DNA of 64,000 bases from Platycnemis pennipes (GCA_933228895.1 OW121848.1:84711470-84775469), one strand, 5' to 3'; numbered from the stretch's first letter, positions 47,087 through 56,360 are shown. Translations and numbers: made by a program. The notes: generated by a model from the sequence alone, not told the origin.

Positions 47087-48220
47087 TGTCTTGGAGATAG
47101 ACGGAGAGATGACAGGAACACACAAAAAAGAGACGAAACACACTTACATTGGCTAATTTTCGGGTTTTTTGCAACCCGTCTTCTAGGCCGTTGAGATGAG
47201 ACTGCCCAGTAAGCGCGCCTTCGAGGTGCGGTTGCGTGGGCAGTGGGGTGAGGGATGGGTAAGTGGTGGGAGAAGGGCAGGAGATGATAGGGTATCCTTC
47301 TGTATCCACTATCTTATCGCCCGCCGCGGGAGTCTGGGACGAGTGGTCGAGGGTTGGGAGAAAGAAACTCAGGAGAGAGGAAGAGGAGTGAGGTGAAGGA
47401 GGAAGGGGAATGATGTTAATGATAATGCTAATGAATAATATTAAGGCCGGGGGGGGGTGAATGCTCTCCAGATCCAGATTGTAGACATTTCTATTGTGCG
47501 TACTTCTATGCTCGGTGCCATGGGTGGTAGTCTGTGTATTATTGAGACTGTGAAGCAATCGTCGAAATTTTTGCTGTGTGTCCATTTACAATGCAAGCAC
47601 TGCCCTGCCTTCTACATAGGAGAATGCACCACCCCCCTATCCATCCGAATAAACAACCACAGAGCATCATGCAAACCAAACTCAGGCCTCACAAATTTTC
47701 CCGTTCCAACTCGCGCACGGATACACAGCAAAAATTTCGACGATTGCTTCACAGTCTCAATAATACACAGACTACCACCCACGGCACCGAGCATAGAAGT
47801 ACGCACAATAGAAATATCTACAATCTGGATCTGGAGAGCATTCACCCCCCCCGGCCTTAATATTATTCATTAACCATATTCATTAGCATTATCATTAACA
47901 TCATTCCCCTTCCTCCTTCACCTCACTCCTCTTCCTCTCTCCTGAGTTTCTTTCTCCCAACCCTCGACCACTCGTCCCAGACTCCCGCGGCGGGCAATAA
48001 GATAGTGGATACAGAAGGATACCCTATCATCTCCTGCCCTTCTCCCACCACTTACCCATCCCACTGCCCACGCAACCGCACCTCGAAGGCGCGCTTACTG
48101 GGCAGTCTCATCTCAACGGCCTAGAAGACGGGTTGCAAAAAACCCGAAAATTAGCCAATGTAAGTGTGTTTCGTCTCTTTTTTGTGTGTTCCTGTCATCT
48201 CTCCGTCTATCTCCAAGACA
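47087..48220. repeat. Near-perfect inverted repeat of a Penelope 3' end
   Basis: The arms 47087-47583 and 47719-48220 are inverted copies about 500 bp long, with few mismatches. The 135-bp loop (47584-47718) continues the plus-oriented copy. That copy encodes HCPAFYIGECTTPLSIRINN and ends in RAFTPPGLNIIH (plus frame to 47873), a GIY-YIG terminus. (TA)n tracts abut both outer ends (47062-47085 and 48226-48272). Confidence 0.85.
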
Positions 48221-48223
48221 TTT

Positions 48224-48275
<52 letters not shown>

Positions 48276-48289
48276 TGAGTGGATGGATA

Positions 48290-48295
<6 letters not shown>

Positions 48296-48321
<26 letters not shown>

Positions 48322-48639
48322 TAGTCACTAGTTGCGACGACATAAAAAATACAGAAAACACAAAAAAGGAACACTCACAAACGAATAAAACAGGAGCTTT
48401 CAAACAGCGTTGCTGTCTTTCTCAACCAGAAAGGAATACTGAGAGGATATGGGGGAAAGGGTATTTAGGAGTGGAAGTGGAATGGAGGGGAAAACGGAGA
48501 GTCGGGGAGGGGAAGAAGGAGAAACAGGGAGGGGAAGTGGTGAGGACACATTGTAGTCACAATGAGTACAAGTGTCGGTTAAAAGGACACATTGAGCCCA
48601 GGGGGGGAGCATGCCCTGAGGAGGAGTATGCAAGTTTGT
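48296..48639 (-). other. 3' terminal region of Penelope A
   Basis: Downstream of ORF A on the minus strand: GGTTGAGAAAGACAGCAACG, CTGTTTGAAAGCTCC, TTTGTGAGTGTTCC, a T-rich block, then (TA)n at 48296-48317. Element B and the partial ends show the same order. Confidence 0.65.
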
Positions 48640-50841
48640 TCAAGGGTGTGCAGGTTGACGGCGGAATCTGAGGGGGGGAGGGAGGCAATAACGGAAACAT
48701 TGATTGAAAGGCATGTCATGAGTAGACGCGTGTTTAGGTACTGGTAGTGATGAGTGCGGGGATGACGGAATACAGGAAGCACGGTGATTATTGACTCTTA
48801 TGTTAAGAGGGGTGGTGCATTGTCCTACATAGAAGGCAGGGCAGAAATTGCATTGGAGGAGGTAGATGATGTTGGTGGAAACACAAGTATATGCAGGAAA
48901 AATTGGCAGAGACCTGAGTGTGGGAAGGAAAGAGGCAGGAGGAAAAGAGAATATAGGGCAAGTCTTGCATCTCGGACGTTTGCATGGAGAGGGGGGGACG
49001 TGGGTATGTGGCACGGATTTGAGAAGCGGGCGGGTAGTTTTGAAAATATTGCTCAAATTAGGCGGTCTTTTGTATGTAATGCGGGGACATTTTGGGAAAA
49101 GTTTTGAAGTGGAATTGTGGTCTGAAAGAATAGGGAAAAGATCTTGTAGGACTCGTTGTAAGGAATGTGCGCCAGGGAAGTAGGTGGTGAGTAGAGAAGG
49201 GGAATTGCGTTGTTTGCTGTGAGATGGTTGTGGGTTGTAAGGTTTTTTTAGAATTCTTTTTTGGAGAAGGTTTTCTGGGTACCCACGACGGAGAAGGGAG
49301 GTGTGTAGATAAGAAAGGTAAATGTGCAAGTCGTCGGGATTGTTACAGATCCTATGTCCGCGGATGGAAAGAGAATAGGGGATGGAGCGTTTGGTGTGGG
49401 GTGGGTGGCAGCTACTGTGGTGAAGGTATTGTTGCTTGTTGGTGGCTTTAATGTGTACCGAGGTTTTGAATTTACTGTCAGAAAGGGAGATGTCTACGTC
49501 CAAGAAAGTGATGTTAGAACTGGAAAAGGAAGAAGTGAAGGAGATAGAGGCTGAAGAATTCAAAGGGGAAACAAAAGTGTTAAGGGAGTTGGTGTCGTGG
49601 GTCCAGTCGAGGAAAATAACATCAATGTATCTGAGCCAAAGGAGGGGTTTGAGAGGGTAGTTAGTCAAGAATTTATCTTCGAGGAGGCCTAGAAAAAGGT
49701 TGGCGTAGGAGGGACTAAACCTGCTTCCCATGGCGCAGCCGGTCTCCTGGAGATAATATTTATTGTCAAAAGAAAAGGCATTGTGTGTGAGGATGAAATG
49801 GCTGAGATCCAGAAGAAATTCAGTGCTAGGCGTTTGTGGTGTGGGACGCTGGGAAAGGTAATGGCGCAGAGCAGCAAGACCCTCTGAATGCGGAATGGAT
49901 GTGTAGAGCGAAGTGACGTCTATGGTGGCCATGATGATGGGTTGATCGGGAGGGAGGGAAACGGAGTTTAGTTGCGAAAGGAAATCGTGAGTGTCTTTAA
50001 TGTAAGAAGGAAGGGAATGGACAAAAGGTTGGAGGTAGAAATCTACGAAAGCAGAAATGCGTTCAGTAGGAGAGTTGCGGGAAGAGACGATAGGGCGGCC
50101 GGGAATATTTTCTTTGTGAATTTTGGGAAGAATGTAGAAGGAGGGAGATGTGATGTGGGGGGGAGAGAGAAGAGAGATGTCGGATTGACTGAGTCCTTCG
50201 ATGGGCCCTTTGGTTTTTAAGAGAGACGTCAGTTTCTTGTGAAATTTGGGGTTAGGGTCGGCGTGGAGAGGGGTATAAGACGAGGAATCAGAAAGGAGTC
50301 TATTGCACTCGGCAGTGTAATCACAGGTATTGAGTACTACGACGGTGGAACCTTTGTCTGCCGCTGTGATGACAATATCTTGATTTTTACGGAGGTGATT
50401 AATGGCCGCAGCCTCAGAGGGAGTGAGGTTAGGTTCTGGGTTTAGGGAACGGAGGAAAGAAGCATTTGAGACTTTTGAAAGAAGACGGGTTATGAAGATT
50501 TCTACTGGGTGACTGGGAGGGAGAGGTTTTGGTTCGCGGGAAGAAGCGGGGCGGAACTTGAGGAGAGCATTGTGTATTTGGTCTGACGCATGGTGGTGAG
50601 ATTGCGTACTCCAGAAGACCTTCCAACGAAGATTGCGGCAGAAATGTAGTACGTCTGTGAGGAGGGAGGCGGGATTAATCCGAGGGGTAGGTGAAAAAGA
50701 TAGACCGCGATTGAGAACTGATATTTCTGTGGGACTTAGCGCAAGAGACGAGAGATTGACCAATTCTTCTGGAGGGGCATCAGTGTGGTCGCTAGAGTCG
50801 GCAAGGAGGCGAGGGCTTTGAAAGGAACGGACGGGACGCAC
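48640..50841 (-). CDS. Penelope-like element A: RT and GIY-YIG ORF, mutated
   Basis: A 733-codon ORF. The reverse transcriptase starts at about residue 150 (DIVITAADKGSTVVVL), with FYILPKIHK and GRPIVSSRNSPTERISAFVD. Further on come ATIDVTSLYTSIPHSEGLAA and the catalytic box RYIDVIFLDW; the usual YIDD has become YIDV. A CKRPRCKTCP zinc-binding linker precedes the GIY-YIG domain (NIIYLLQCNFCPAFYVGQCT and IRVNNHR). A frameshift near 48.7 kb replaces the last 45 residues; the proper tail (SPPGLNVSF) lies in the next frame to 48579. This is a retrotransposon polyprotein, not a host gene. Confidence 0.85.
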   Translation of the reverse strand: MRPVRSFQSPRLLADSSDHTDAPPEELVNLSSLALSPTEISVLNRGLSFSPTPRINPASLLTDVLHFCRNLRWKVFWSTQSHHHASDQIHNALLKFRPASSREPKPLPPSHPVEIFITRLLSKVSNASFLRSLNPEPNLTPSEAAAINHLRKNQDIVITAADKGSTVVVLNTCDYTAECNRLLSDSSSYTPLHADPNPKFHKKLTSLLKTKGPIEGLSQSDISLLSPPHITSPSFYILPKIHKENIPGRPIVSSRNSPTERISAFVDFYLQPFVHSLPSYIKDTHDFLSQLNSVSLPPDQPIIMATIDVTSLYTSIPHSEGLAALRHYLSQRPTPQTPSTEFLLDLSHFILTHNAFSFDNKYYLQETGCAMGSRFSPSYANLFLGLLEDKFLTNYPLKPLLWLRYIDVIFLDWTHDTNSLNTFVSPLNSSASISFTSSFSSSNITFLDVDISLSDSKFKTSVHIKATNKQQYLHHSSCHPPHTKRSIPYSLSIRGHRICNNPDDLHIYLSYLHTSLLRRGYPENLLQKRILKKPYNPQPSHSKQRNSPSLLTTYFPGAHSLQRVLQDLFPILSDHNSTSKLFPKCPRITYKRPPNLSNIFKTTRPLLKSVPHTHVPPSPCKRPRCKTCPIFSFPPASFLPTLRSLPIFPAYTCVSTNIIYLLQCNFCPAFYVGQCTTPLNIRVNNHRASCIPSSPHSSLPVPKHASTHDMPFNQCFRYCLPPPLRFRRQPAHP

Positions 50842-51016
50842 GAGGGGTTTGGCCGGCAGCGGAGGAGGTGGAGGAAGTTTGATAAGAGATGCTAAATCTG
50901 GCTATATATATATATTTGTATTTATTATGACTGCGTAGTGTGCTTTTCTGGCGATTATATATATATATATATATAATCGCCAGAAAAGCGAACTACGCAG
51001 TCATAATAAATACAAA
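50842..51016. repeat. Palindromic junction between Penelope A and B
   Basis: The arm 50915-50960 (TTTGTATTTATTATGACTGC, GTAGTGTGCTTTTCTGGCGA) and the arm 50971-51016 are inverted copies meeting at a (TA)n centre. The right arm is the 3' end of element B. The left arm is an inverted copy of it lying upstream of the ORF of element A. Confidence 0.85.
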
Positions 51017-51223
51017 ATAAAACAGACGACGAAAACATAGAAACACGCAAAAGAGACACTCACAAAAGTTTGGATGTTTCCGCGGTCATGCCGCCTTTTT
51101 CAACGGAAGAGGGTTGACTGCTGGCTGAGTCCTCTTCGTGAGTGAAAGAGTGGGGGGAGGGTGGTAAGAATGGGTACAGGAGTGGGGCCGGAGACAGTGG
51201 AGGAGGTAAGGAAGTGGTGGCCT
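50976..51223 (-). other. 3' terminal region of Penelope B
   Basis: Minus strand: GTTGAAAAAGGCGGCATGAC, CGCGGAAACATCC, TTTGTGAGTGTCTC, T-rich block, then GGCGATTATATA(TA)n. Its layout matches the 3' ends of A, of the inverted pair at 47-48 kb, and of the fragments at 52.9-53.25 kb. Confidence 0.65.
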
Positions 51224-53008
51224 CTAGTGGAAGATGTTCAAGCCTGGCTTTTGATATGATCTTTCGAGCCAGATACGCGCCAATTCACGAGACCTCACCT
51301 CAATGCTAGTGGCATTTTCAGAAAGTACTTCCACTATGGCGAGGGAAAAACAGTTGTCAAAAGTTTGATTATGGTGGGCAGTATGTTTCGGGATAGGTTC
51401 GTGGAAGGGAGGAATTTTGGTGGAATGCCGGTGGTTGTTCATCCTGATAGCTAGTGGTGTAGTGCACTCTCCAAAGTAGAAGGAGGGGCAGAAATTGCAG
51501 GAGAGGCGGTAAACTACATTGGTGGAGGTGCAGGAGGGTGTAGAGGAGGATTTGTTAAGGACTGATGAGGAGGCTGAGTGGAGTAGAAAGCAACATTTGC
51601 ATCTCGGGCGTTTGCAAGGTGAAGAGAAATTGGAAGGAAGGGGAGCATGTAGAAGAGTGGGTCGGGTGGATCTAAGAATATTGCTGAGATTGGGTGCTTT
51701 TTTGTAAGTAACGGAAGGGCAGGCGGGAAGGAGATTTGATGTTGTATGGTTGGTATTTATGATGGGGTAAAGATCTCTCAGGATGCTTTTTATTTTGTGT
51801 GAGCCAGGAAAAAATTTGGTGATGAAATTCAATCGGCCGGGAGGGTTATTTTTGATGCAGGGTGTGTAATTGGCGGTAGGGGATAGAATTTTCTTTCTGA
51901 GGAGAGGCTCTGGGTACCCACGTTTCTGGAGGGAGTGATGGAGGTTATCTATGGCTTGGTGTAGGGAGGGGGCATTGTTGCAAAGACGGTGAGCCCGGAC
52001 GGAGAGAGAGTATGGAATGGATTGTTTGGTGTGTGGCGGGTGACAACTAGTATAATGCAAATATTGTTCGTGGTTGGTGGGCTTTTTGTGGATAGAGGTG
52101 ATGAATTTGTTGTCTTCAAGGAGAATGTTGATATCAAGGAAGGTGGCGGATGAATCAGAGATGGAGGAGGTGAACGTGATAGAGGAAGAAGAGTTGAGAG
52201 AAGAGATAAAAGAGGTGAGAGAGTCGCGCCCGTGGGGCCACAGGAGGAAAATATCATCAATGTATCGGGCCCACAGGAGGGGTTTGAGCACTTGGGAGTT
52301 TAGGAATGAAGTTTCTAGATGGCCCATATAAATGTTGGCACAAGATGGTGCCATGCGGGTCCCCATAGGGATCCCTCGGATCTGCAGATAATTGTTATTA
52401 TTAAATGAGAAGGCATTTTTGGTAAGGACAAGTTCTGCTAGGCGAGTGATGAAACTGGTAGATGGAGAGTGGGGTGTTGGACGTAGTGAGAGGAAGTAGT
52501 GGAGAGATTCTAGGCCTTCATGGTGGGGAATGGAAGTATAGAGTGATACCACATCTATCGTAGCCATGAGAATATTGCTGTCTTTGGGAATGGGGGTGGA
52601 ATTAAGGATGTCAAGAAAGTGGTAGGAGTCTTTGATGAAGGAAGGGAGGGAGGTGACTCTTGGTTGAAGGTAGTGATCGAGTAGAGCAGAGATTCTTTCA
52701 GTGGGGGCGTTGCGGCTGGATACGATAGGGCGACCAGGGTTGTTTAGTTTGTGAATCTTCGGAAGCAAGTAGAAGTGTGGAGTTTTGAAGTAGGTGGGAG
52801 ATAGAAGGTTGATGTCTGAGGTGGTGAGACCCTCCGCGGGGCCGAACTCTTTGAGGAAGGTAAGAATATCAATTTGAAATTGGGGATTGGGATCATATGT
52901 AATATATATATATATATAAATGTCTTGGAGATAGACGGAGAGATGACAGGAACACACAAAAAAGAGACGAAACACACTTACATTGGCTAATTTTCGGGTT
53001 TTTTGCAA
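51224..53008 (-). CDS. Penelope-like element B: RT and GIY-YIG ORF, 5'-truncated
   Basis: The ORF is 594 codons, but the first 35 or so (ending in IYIYIYI) come from a neighbouring 3' end and a (TA)n tract. Element homology starts at YDPNPQFQIDILTF (about 52.89 kb), so roughly the first 190 residues seen in A are missing. It retains FYLLPKIHKLNNPGRPIVSS, SLYTSIPHHEGL, GIPMGTRMAPSCAN, catalytic RYIDDIFLLW, the CKRPRCKCC linker, VVYRLSCNFCPSFYFGECTT and a complete tail (RSRELARIWLERS, QKPGLNIFH). The YIDD box and GIY-YIG residues look intact. Confidence 0.85.
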   Translation of the reverse strand: MQKTRKLANVSVFRLFFVCSCHLSVYLQDIYIYIYITYDPNPQFQIDILTFLKEFGPAEGLTTSDINLLSPTYFKTPHFYLLPKIHKLNNPGRPIVSSRNAPTERISALLDHYLQPRVTSLPSFIKDSYHFLDILNSTPIPKDSNILMATIDVVSLYTSIPHHEGLESLHYFLSLRPTPHSPSTSFITRLAELVLTKNAFSFNNNNYLQIRGIPMGTRMAPSCANIYMGHLETSFLNSQVLKPLLWARYIDDIFLLWPHGRDSLTSFISSLNSSSSITFTSSISDSSATFLDINILLEDNKFITSIHKKPTNHEQYLHYTSCHPPHTKQSIPYSLSVRAHRLCNNAPSLHQAIDNLHHSLQKRGYPEPLLRKKILSPTANYTPCIKNNPPGRLNFITKFFPGSHKIKSILRDLYPIINTNHTTSNLLPACPSVTYKKAPNLSNILRSTRPTLLHAPLPSNFSSPCKRPRCKCCFLLHSASSSVLNKSSSTPSCTSTNVVYRLSCNFCPSFYFGECTTPLAIRMNNHRHSTKIPPFHEPIPKHTAHHNQTFDNCFSLAIVEVLSENATSIEVRSRELARIWLERSYQKPGLNIFH

Positions 53009-53075
53009 CCCGTCTTCTAGGCCGTTGAGATGAAACTGCCCAGTAAGCGCGCCTTCGAGGTGCGGAGAGGGTAGA
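52919..53075 (-). mobile_element. Penelope 3' end upstream of element B
   Basis: Nearly identical to the arms of the 47.09-48.22 kb inverted repeat (GACGGGTTGCAAAAAACCCG hairpin, ATGTAAGTGTGTTTCGTCTC). It ends at (TA)n directly against the truncated 5' side of B. This tandem partial copy is the kind of pLTR arrangement expected of Penelope elements. Confidence 0.75.
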
Positions 53076-53113
53076 GGAGAGGAGACTGACCCAGTCTCCT
53101 CTCCTCTACCCTC
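53065..53113. repeat. Perfect 23-bp-arm hairpin at a head-to-head junction
   Basis: AGAGGGTAGAGGAGAGGAGA/CTG, loop ACC, then its exact complement. It lies where the minus-oriented 3' end (52919-53075) meets a plus-oriented one. Confidence 0.9.
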
Positions 53114-53249
53114 TGAAGAAGGCGGTTGCGCCGCCGAAAATTAAGAATATACCAGTGAGTCCTTTAACTATTTTCTATTTTTTGTGTCATCACGCCTGTG
53201 ATAAACTTATATTGAACTATTTATTCACCTGAGTGATTTTCGAAGAAAG
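53113..53249 (+). mobile_element. Penelope 3' end, plus orientation, with hammerhead-like core
   Basis: CTGAAGA (53113-53119), stem GGCGG/CCGCC (53121-53135), GAAA (53136-53139), then CCAGTGAGTCC, a T-rich block with TTTTTTGTGT, and (TA)n at 53250-53266. The CUGANGA-stem-GAAA order is hammerhead-like, but I cannot draw a stem III, so catalysis is doubtful. Confidence 0.55.
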
Positions 53250-53266
53250 TATATATATATATATAT

Positions 53267-53640
53267 GGCCTCACAAATTATATTCCTATCCTTATACCTT
53301 TCCTCCCGGTCTGAAGCGCCTATTAGTGCGGAAACAGACTTGAAAACACCCATGATATATAATCAGTATGAATTGCATCTTCAGATCGCTTAAAGCAGAA
53401 TGGTAAGCAGATTATGATTAGAGTGTACGTAGTCAAAATTAAGTGACAACGAAGATAACCCTCTACTCTCAACTTCAAATCTTAATGAAATCACTTTTTT
53501 TTCTATCTTTGAGCTAGGTGCACCGGTGCAAGGTATTATGGAGTGACTTTTTTGCATTAGCCAAATTCGTTTCACTAACCTTCCCTCTACAGTATTTTCG
53601 CCTGGTATCTCCAAGACGTCTAAAAAGAGGACATACAGCT
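53267..53640. other. Inner right part of the 8-kb element
   Basis: Unique-looking AT-rich sequence. The subterminal GAGACGTCTC repeats begin at about 53.6 kb. Confidence 0.4.
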
Positions 53641-53849
53641 CACTAAGACATTTTGATATCTCTGAGAGATGTGTCTGAGACGTTTCGAGTATCTGAGACG
53701 TCTCTGAGGCATCTCAGGAGATGTCTCACAGACGTCTAACAAGAGGACATAGAGCTCTCTCTGAGACATCTCGGGCTACTTTGGAGATGTCACTGAGAGG
53801 TAACGTGAGACATTTGAGACGTCTCTGAGATGTACTTTTGCTATGTGGG
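53600..53849. repeat. Right subterminal repeats of the 8-kb element
   Basis: Repeated motifs AGACGTCTAA(A/C)AAGAGGACAT (twice), TCTGAGACGTxTCxGA and GAGACATxTC run to the terminal TTTTGCTATGTGGG. Confidence 0.75.
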
Positions 53850-55690
53850 CTCTTCATATTGACGTATTTCTTTTCTTTTAAATTCTTCACTACTTGGTCT
53901 GTATATCTCATATGAGGTCTGCCTCTTCCACTCTTCCCTTTCACTTTTCCCACTATGGTCTTCATCAGACCATAGTGTCTTAAGATATGGCCGATTAGGT
54001 TGTTCTGTCTTCTTTTTAATTTTCAGCACACTTCTGTTTTCTCCCACTCTTCTTAAGACTCCTTCATTTGTCACTCAGTCAATCCATTTTATTTTCATCA
54101 TACTTCAATAGCACCACACCTTAAATATTTCCAGCCTTGACTTCACTGCTGCTGTTATTGTCCATGCTTCGCTGCCATGTAGTAGAATGCTCCAGATGTA
54201 TATTCTAATGAAATGTCTCCTCACTTCCACGCTTATGTTTGCAGCTGTAATCCGAATCTACTTTTGTTAAAATACCCTTTTCACCTGGGCAATTTCACTG
54301 GCAATTTCTCTTTTACTTCATCCATCACTGGTTTCTTGGTTTCCCAGGTAACAGTACTCTTCCACTTCCTCAAGTTTTTGTTTTCCTAGTTCAACATTGG
54401 TCCTGGCTTCTTTTATCCTACTGCATGCCATTGCCTTAGTTTTCTTTTTATTGATCTTCATTATGACATCTGGTGATTTTCTTTTCCATATTTCCTAGTG
54501 TCTTCTTTAAATCTCCTTCCGTTTCTGCCATGACTGCTATATCATCGGCGAATCGCAGCATGCTGATTTTCTCCTTGTGGATATTCACTCCCTGAGACTT
54601 TTCTGTGACTTCTTGGGTGGCTTTCTCGCTGTCAGCATTGAATAATACGGGAAACAGTGCACAGTCTCACTGATTTCTTTGTTTTCTTCTCTACTGCTGG
54701 GTCCTGATTTGATTACAGCCACCTGGTTTTTATACAGGCTGTGGATAACTCTTCGGTCATTGTATGATACTCCATTTTCTTTCAGAATCCTTAGCATCAA
54801 GTTTAAATCCACATTTTCAAATTCATTCTCCAAATCTACAAATTATGCGAATGTCGGTAGATTCTTCTCTTCTCAATAAGTAGCCTGAGGGCCAAAATTG
54901 CTTCTCTTGTGCCCTTTTGTTTTCTGAACTCAAATTGTTCATCATCCAGGAACTTCTCAGCTTTTTGTTCTGTTCTTCTCTAGATAATTCTTGTCAATAT
55001 CGTCAAGACTTGTGCCATCAGGCTTATGGTCCTAAACTTTTCACAGCCTCGGCCCTATTCCTATAGGGATGATGATGTTCTTCTTAAAGTCCATAGGTAT
55101 CTCTTCTTTAGAGTACATGTCGCAGATAGTTTTGTACAGCTGGGTAAATGTCTTCTCTCATGCATTTTTAATTAGTTTAGCAAGAATATATTCTATTCCA
55201 GAAACATTATTTATCCTCAGGTCCCTTACAGTTGTGTCAAATTCCAATATTAAGATTGAGGCTCCCAAATCATAATATTGACTTCATTATTCTCTTCAAT
55301 TACTTTTGCTTTAATATTGCTTCCATTATACTATTGTTCCAAGTATTCCTTCCATCTCTCCACTTCATCCTCTTGTTCAATTAAGAGTTTTCCATTCTTG
55401 TCCCTAATGGTATTGCATTTTGCAGCCCATTCCTTGAAGTGATTCCTCACCATCCTGTAGGCAACTTCCACATTTCCATATGAGAGATTGCATTGTATAT
55501 CTTTGTGTAGATCCTGCATCCTTATTTCCCTTACTTTTCTTACTTTACAGTTTATCTCATTCCTAATTCTTTTGTAGCAAAGTTACCTTCTTCAGTTTTC
55601 ACGTTTTTATATTTTCTTTTCTTTTCCAATTCTAAAACTTCTTCTGTAATCCTTGGTTTCGTCTTGTATTGAATATTTTTTCATAAGGCA
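53850..55690 (-). mobile_element. RTE body, split from its tail by the 8-kb element
   Basis: On the minus strand: linker (55.67-55.33 kb, MQDLHKDIQCNLSYGNVEVA), reverse transcriptase (55.25-54.45 kb, including NVDLNLMLRILKENGVSYND and YKNQVAVIKSGPSS), then the C-terminal domain (54.3-53.85 kb, GKSGRGRPHMRYTDQVVKNL). Frames are broken in several places. The endonuclease is missing. Confidence 0.8.
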
Positions 55691-56360
55691 TACAATTGCA
55701 TAGCCTAATACCTGCACAGTGAGGAAGTATTACCATGGTGAGCCTCAAAAGAAAGTTTAGGAACTAGCCCTTTTCTTTGTAGTAAAAGGGTACTCGTGGT
55801 GAAGGTAGCATCTAAGCCAATAAATGGTGGTAATTGCTATCTGGAGCACCACTTGGTTGGACTTTGAATCAAACCTAACATTTCAATCGATGATTCTCCG
55901 TTGTCGTCAGGGAAATTGTCATGAAATAAATAGAGCTCCAGCATTAATAAGAACTACAACAATCAGTAGCCTCCTTATTAGTCTGAGGGGAGAATTTGAA
56001 TGTTGTTTCAGCTGGTATCATGAGGCTTCAGTCTAATTAGTTCTTTCACTACAAATTAAGTTAGAATTTTATTTCAAGAAGAGTTGAGATGTTACCTGGG
56101 ATCGTGGTTAGGCTTCTTTGTATGAAGCCTGATTTTGATGGCTTCCTTAGCTAAATGATCCCAGAAGTTGTTCCAAAGCCAAATGATCTTTGTATTTTCC
56201 TATCTAATGTACGGTCAAGACTGATGCTGTGCTCGGCCACAGCTGACTTCAGGTTGTCGTGGCCTGAAATATCTATGATGTTCTGACGGTGACTCCAGAT
56301 ACCATCTCAGCTCTTTCTTGGAATCCAGTTCTATAAATAATTCATAGGGCCAGAACTAAT
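55691..56360 (-). pseudogene. Penelope-like GIY-YIG tail, another lineage
   Basis: Minus strand near 56.3-56.07 kb: SAVAEHSISLDRTLDR, RSFGFGTTSGII, LRKPSKSGFIQRSL, TIPGNIS. This is the KSAVAEHxLxxxHxI ... REAIEI tail of Penelope elements. The 55.69-56.05 kb part would be its 3' UTR. Stops are present. Confidence 0.55.

Larger units (their letters stand above)
45796..53849. mobile_element. 8054-bp TIR element inserted in an RTE copy
   Basis: The left end CCCACATAGCAACGCATG and, inverted, the right end CCCACATAGCAAAAGTACA are both followed by TCTCAGAGACGTCTC, giving imperfect TIRs of about 33 bp. Comparison with the unbroken RTE at 38.25 kb gives a 2-bp duplication (CT). Each end has several hundred bases of GAGACGTCTC-type palindromic subterminal repeats. 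No transposase was found. The interior is filled by a Gypsy fragment and a Penelope cluster. I cannot assign a superfamily. Confidence 0.75.

Noticed and set aside
46886..47194. 102-codon ORF with hydrophobic start (IVAIISVMCIYKEYAYFYP)
   Set aside because: It runs into a (TA)n repeat and a Penelope terminus; no family match and no splice context.
47062..48317. (TA)n tracts as TATA promoters
   Set aside because: They are pure dinucleotide repeats at transposon junctions, with no nearby oriented gene start.
48784..50821. Several plus-strand ORFs of 60-107 codons
   Set aside because: They are antisense shadows of the 733-codon Penelope ORF.
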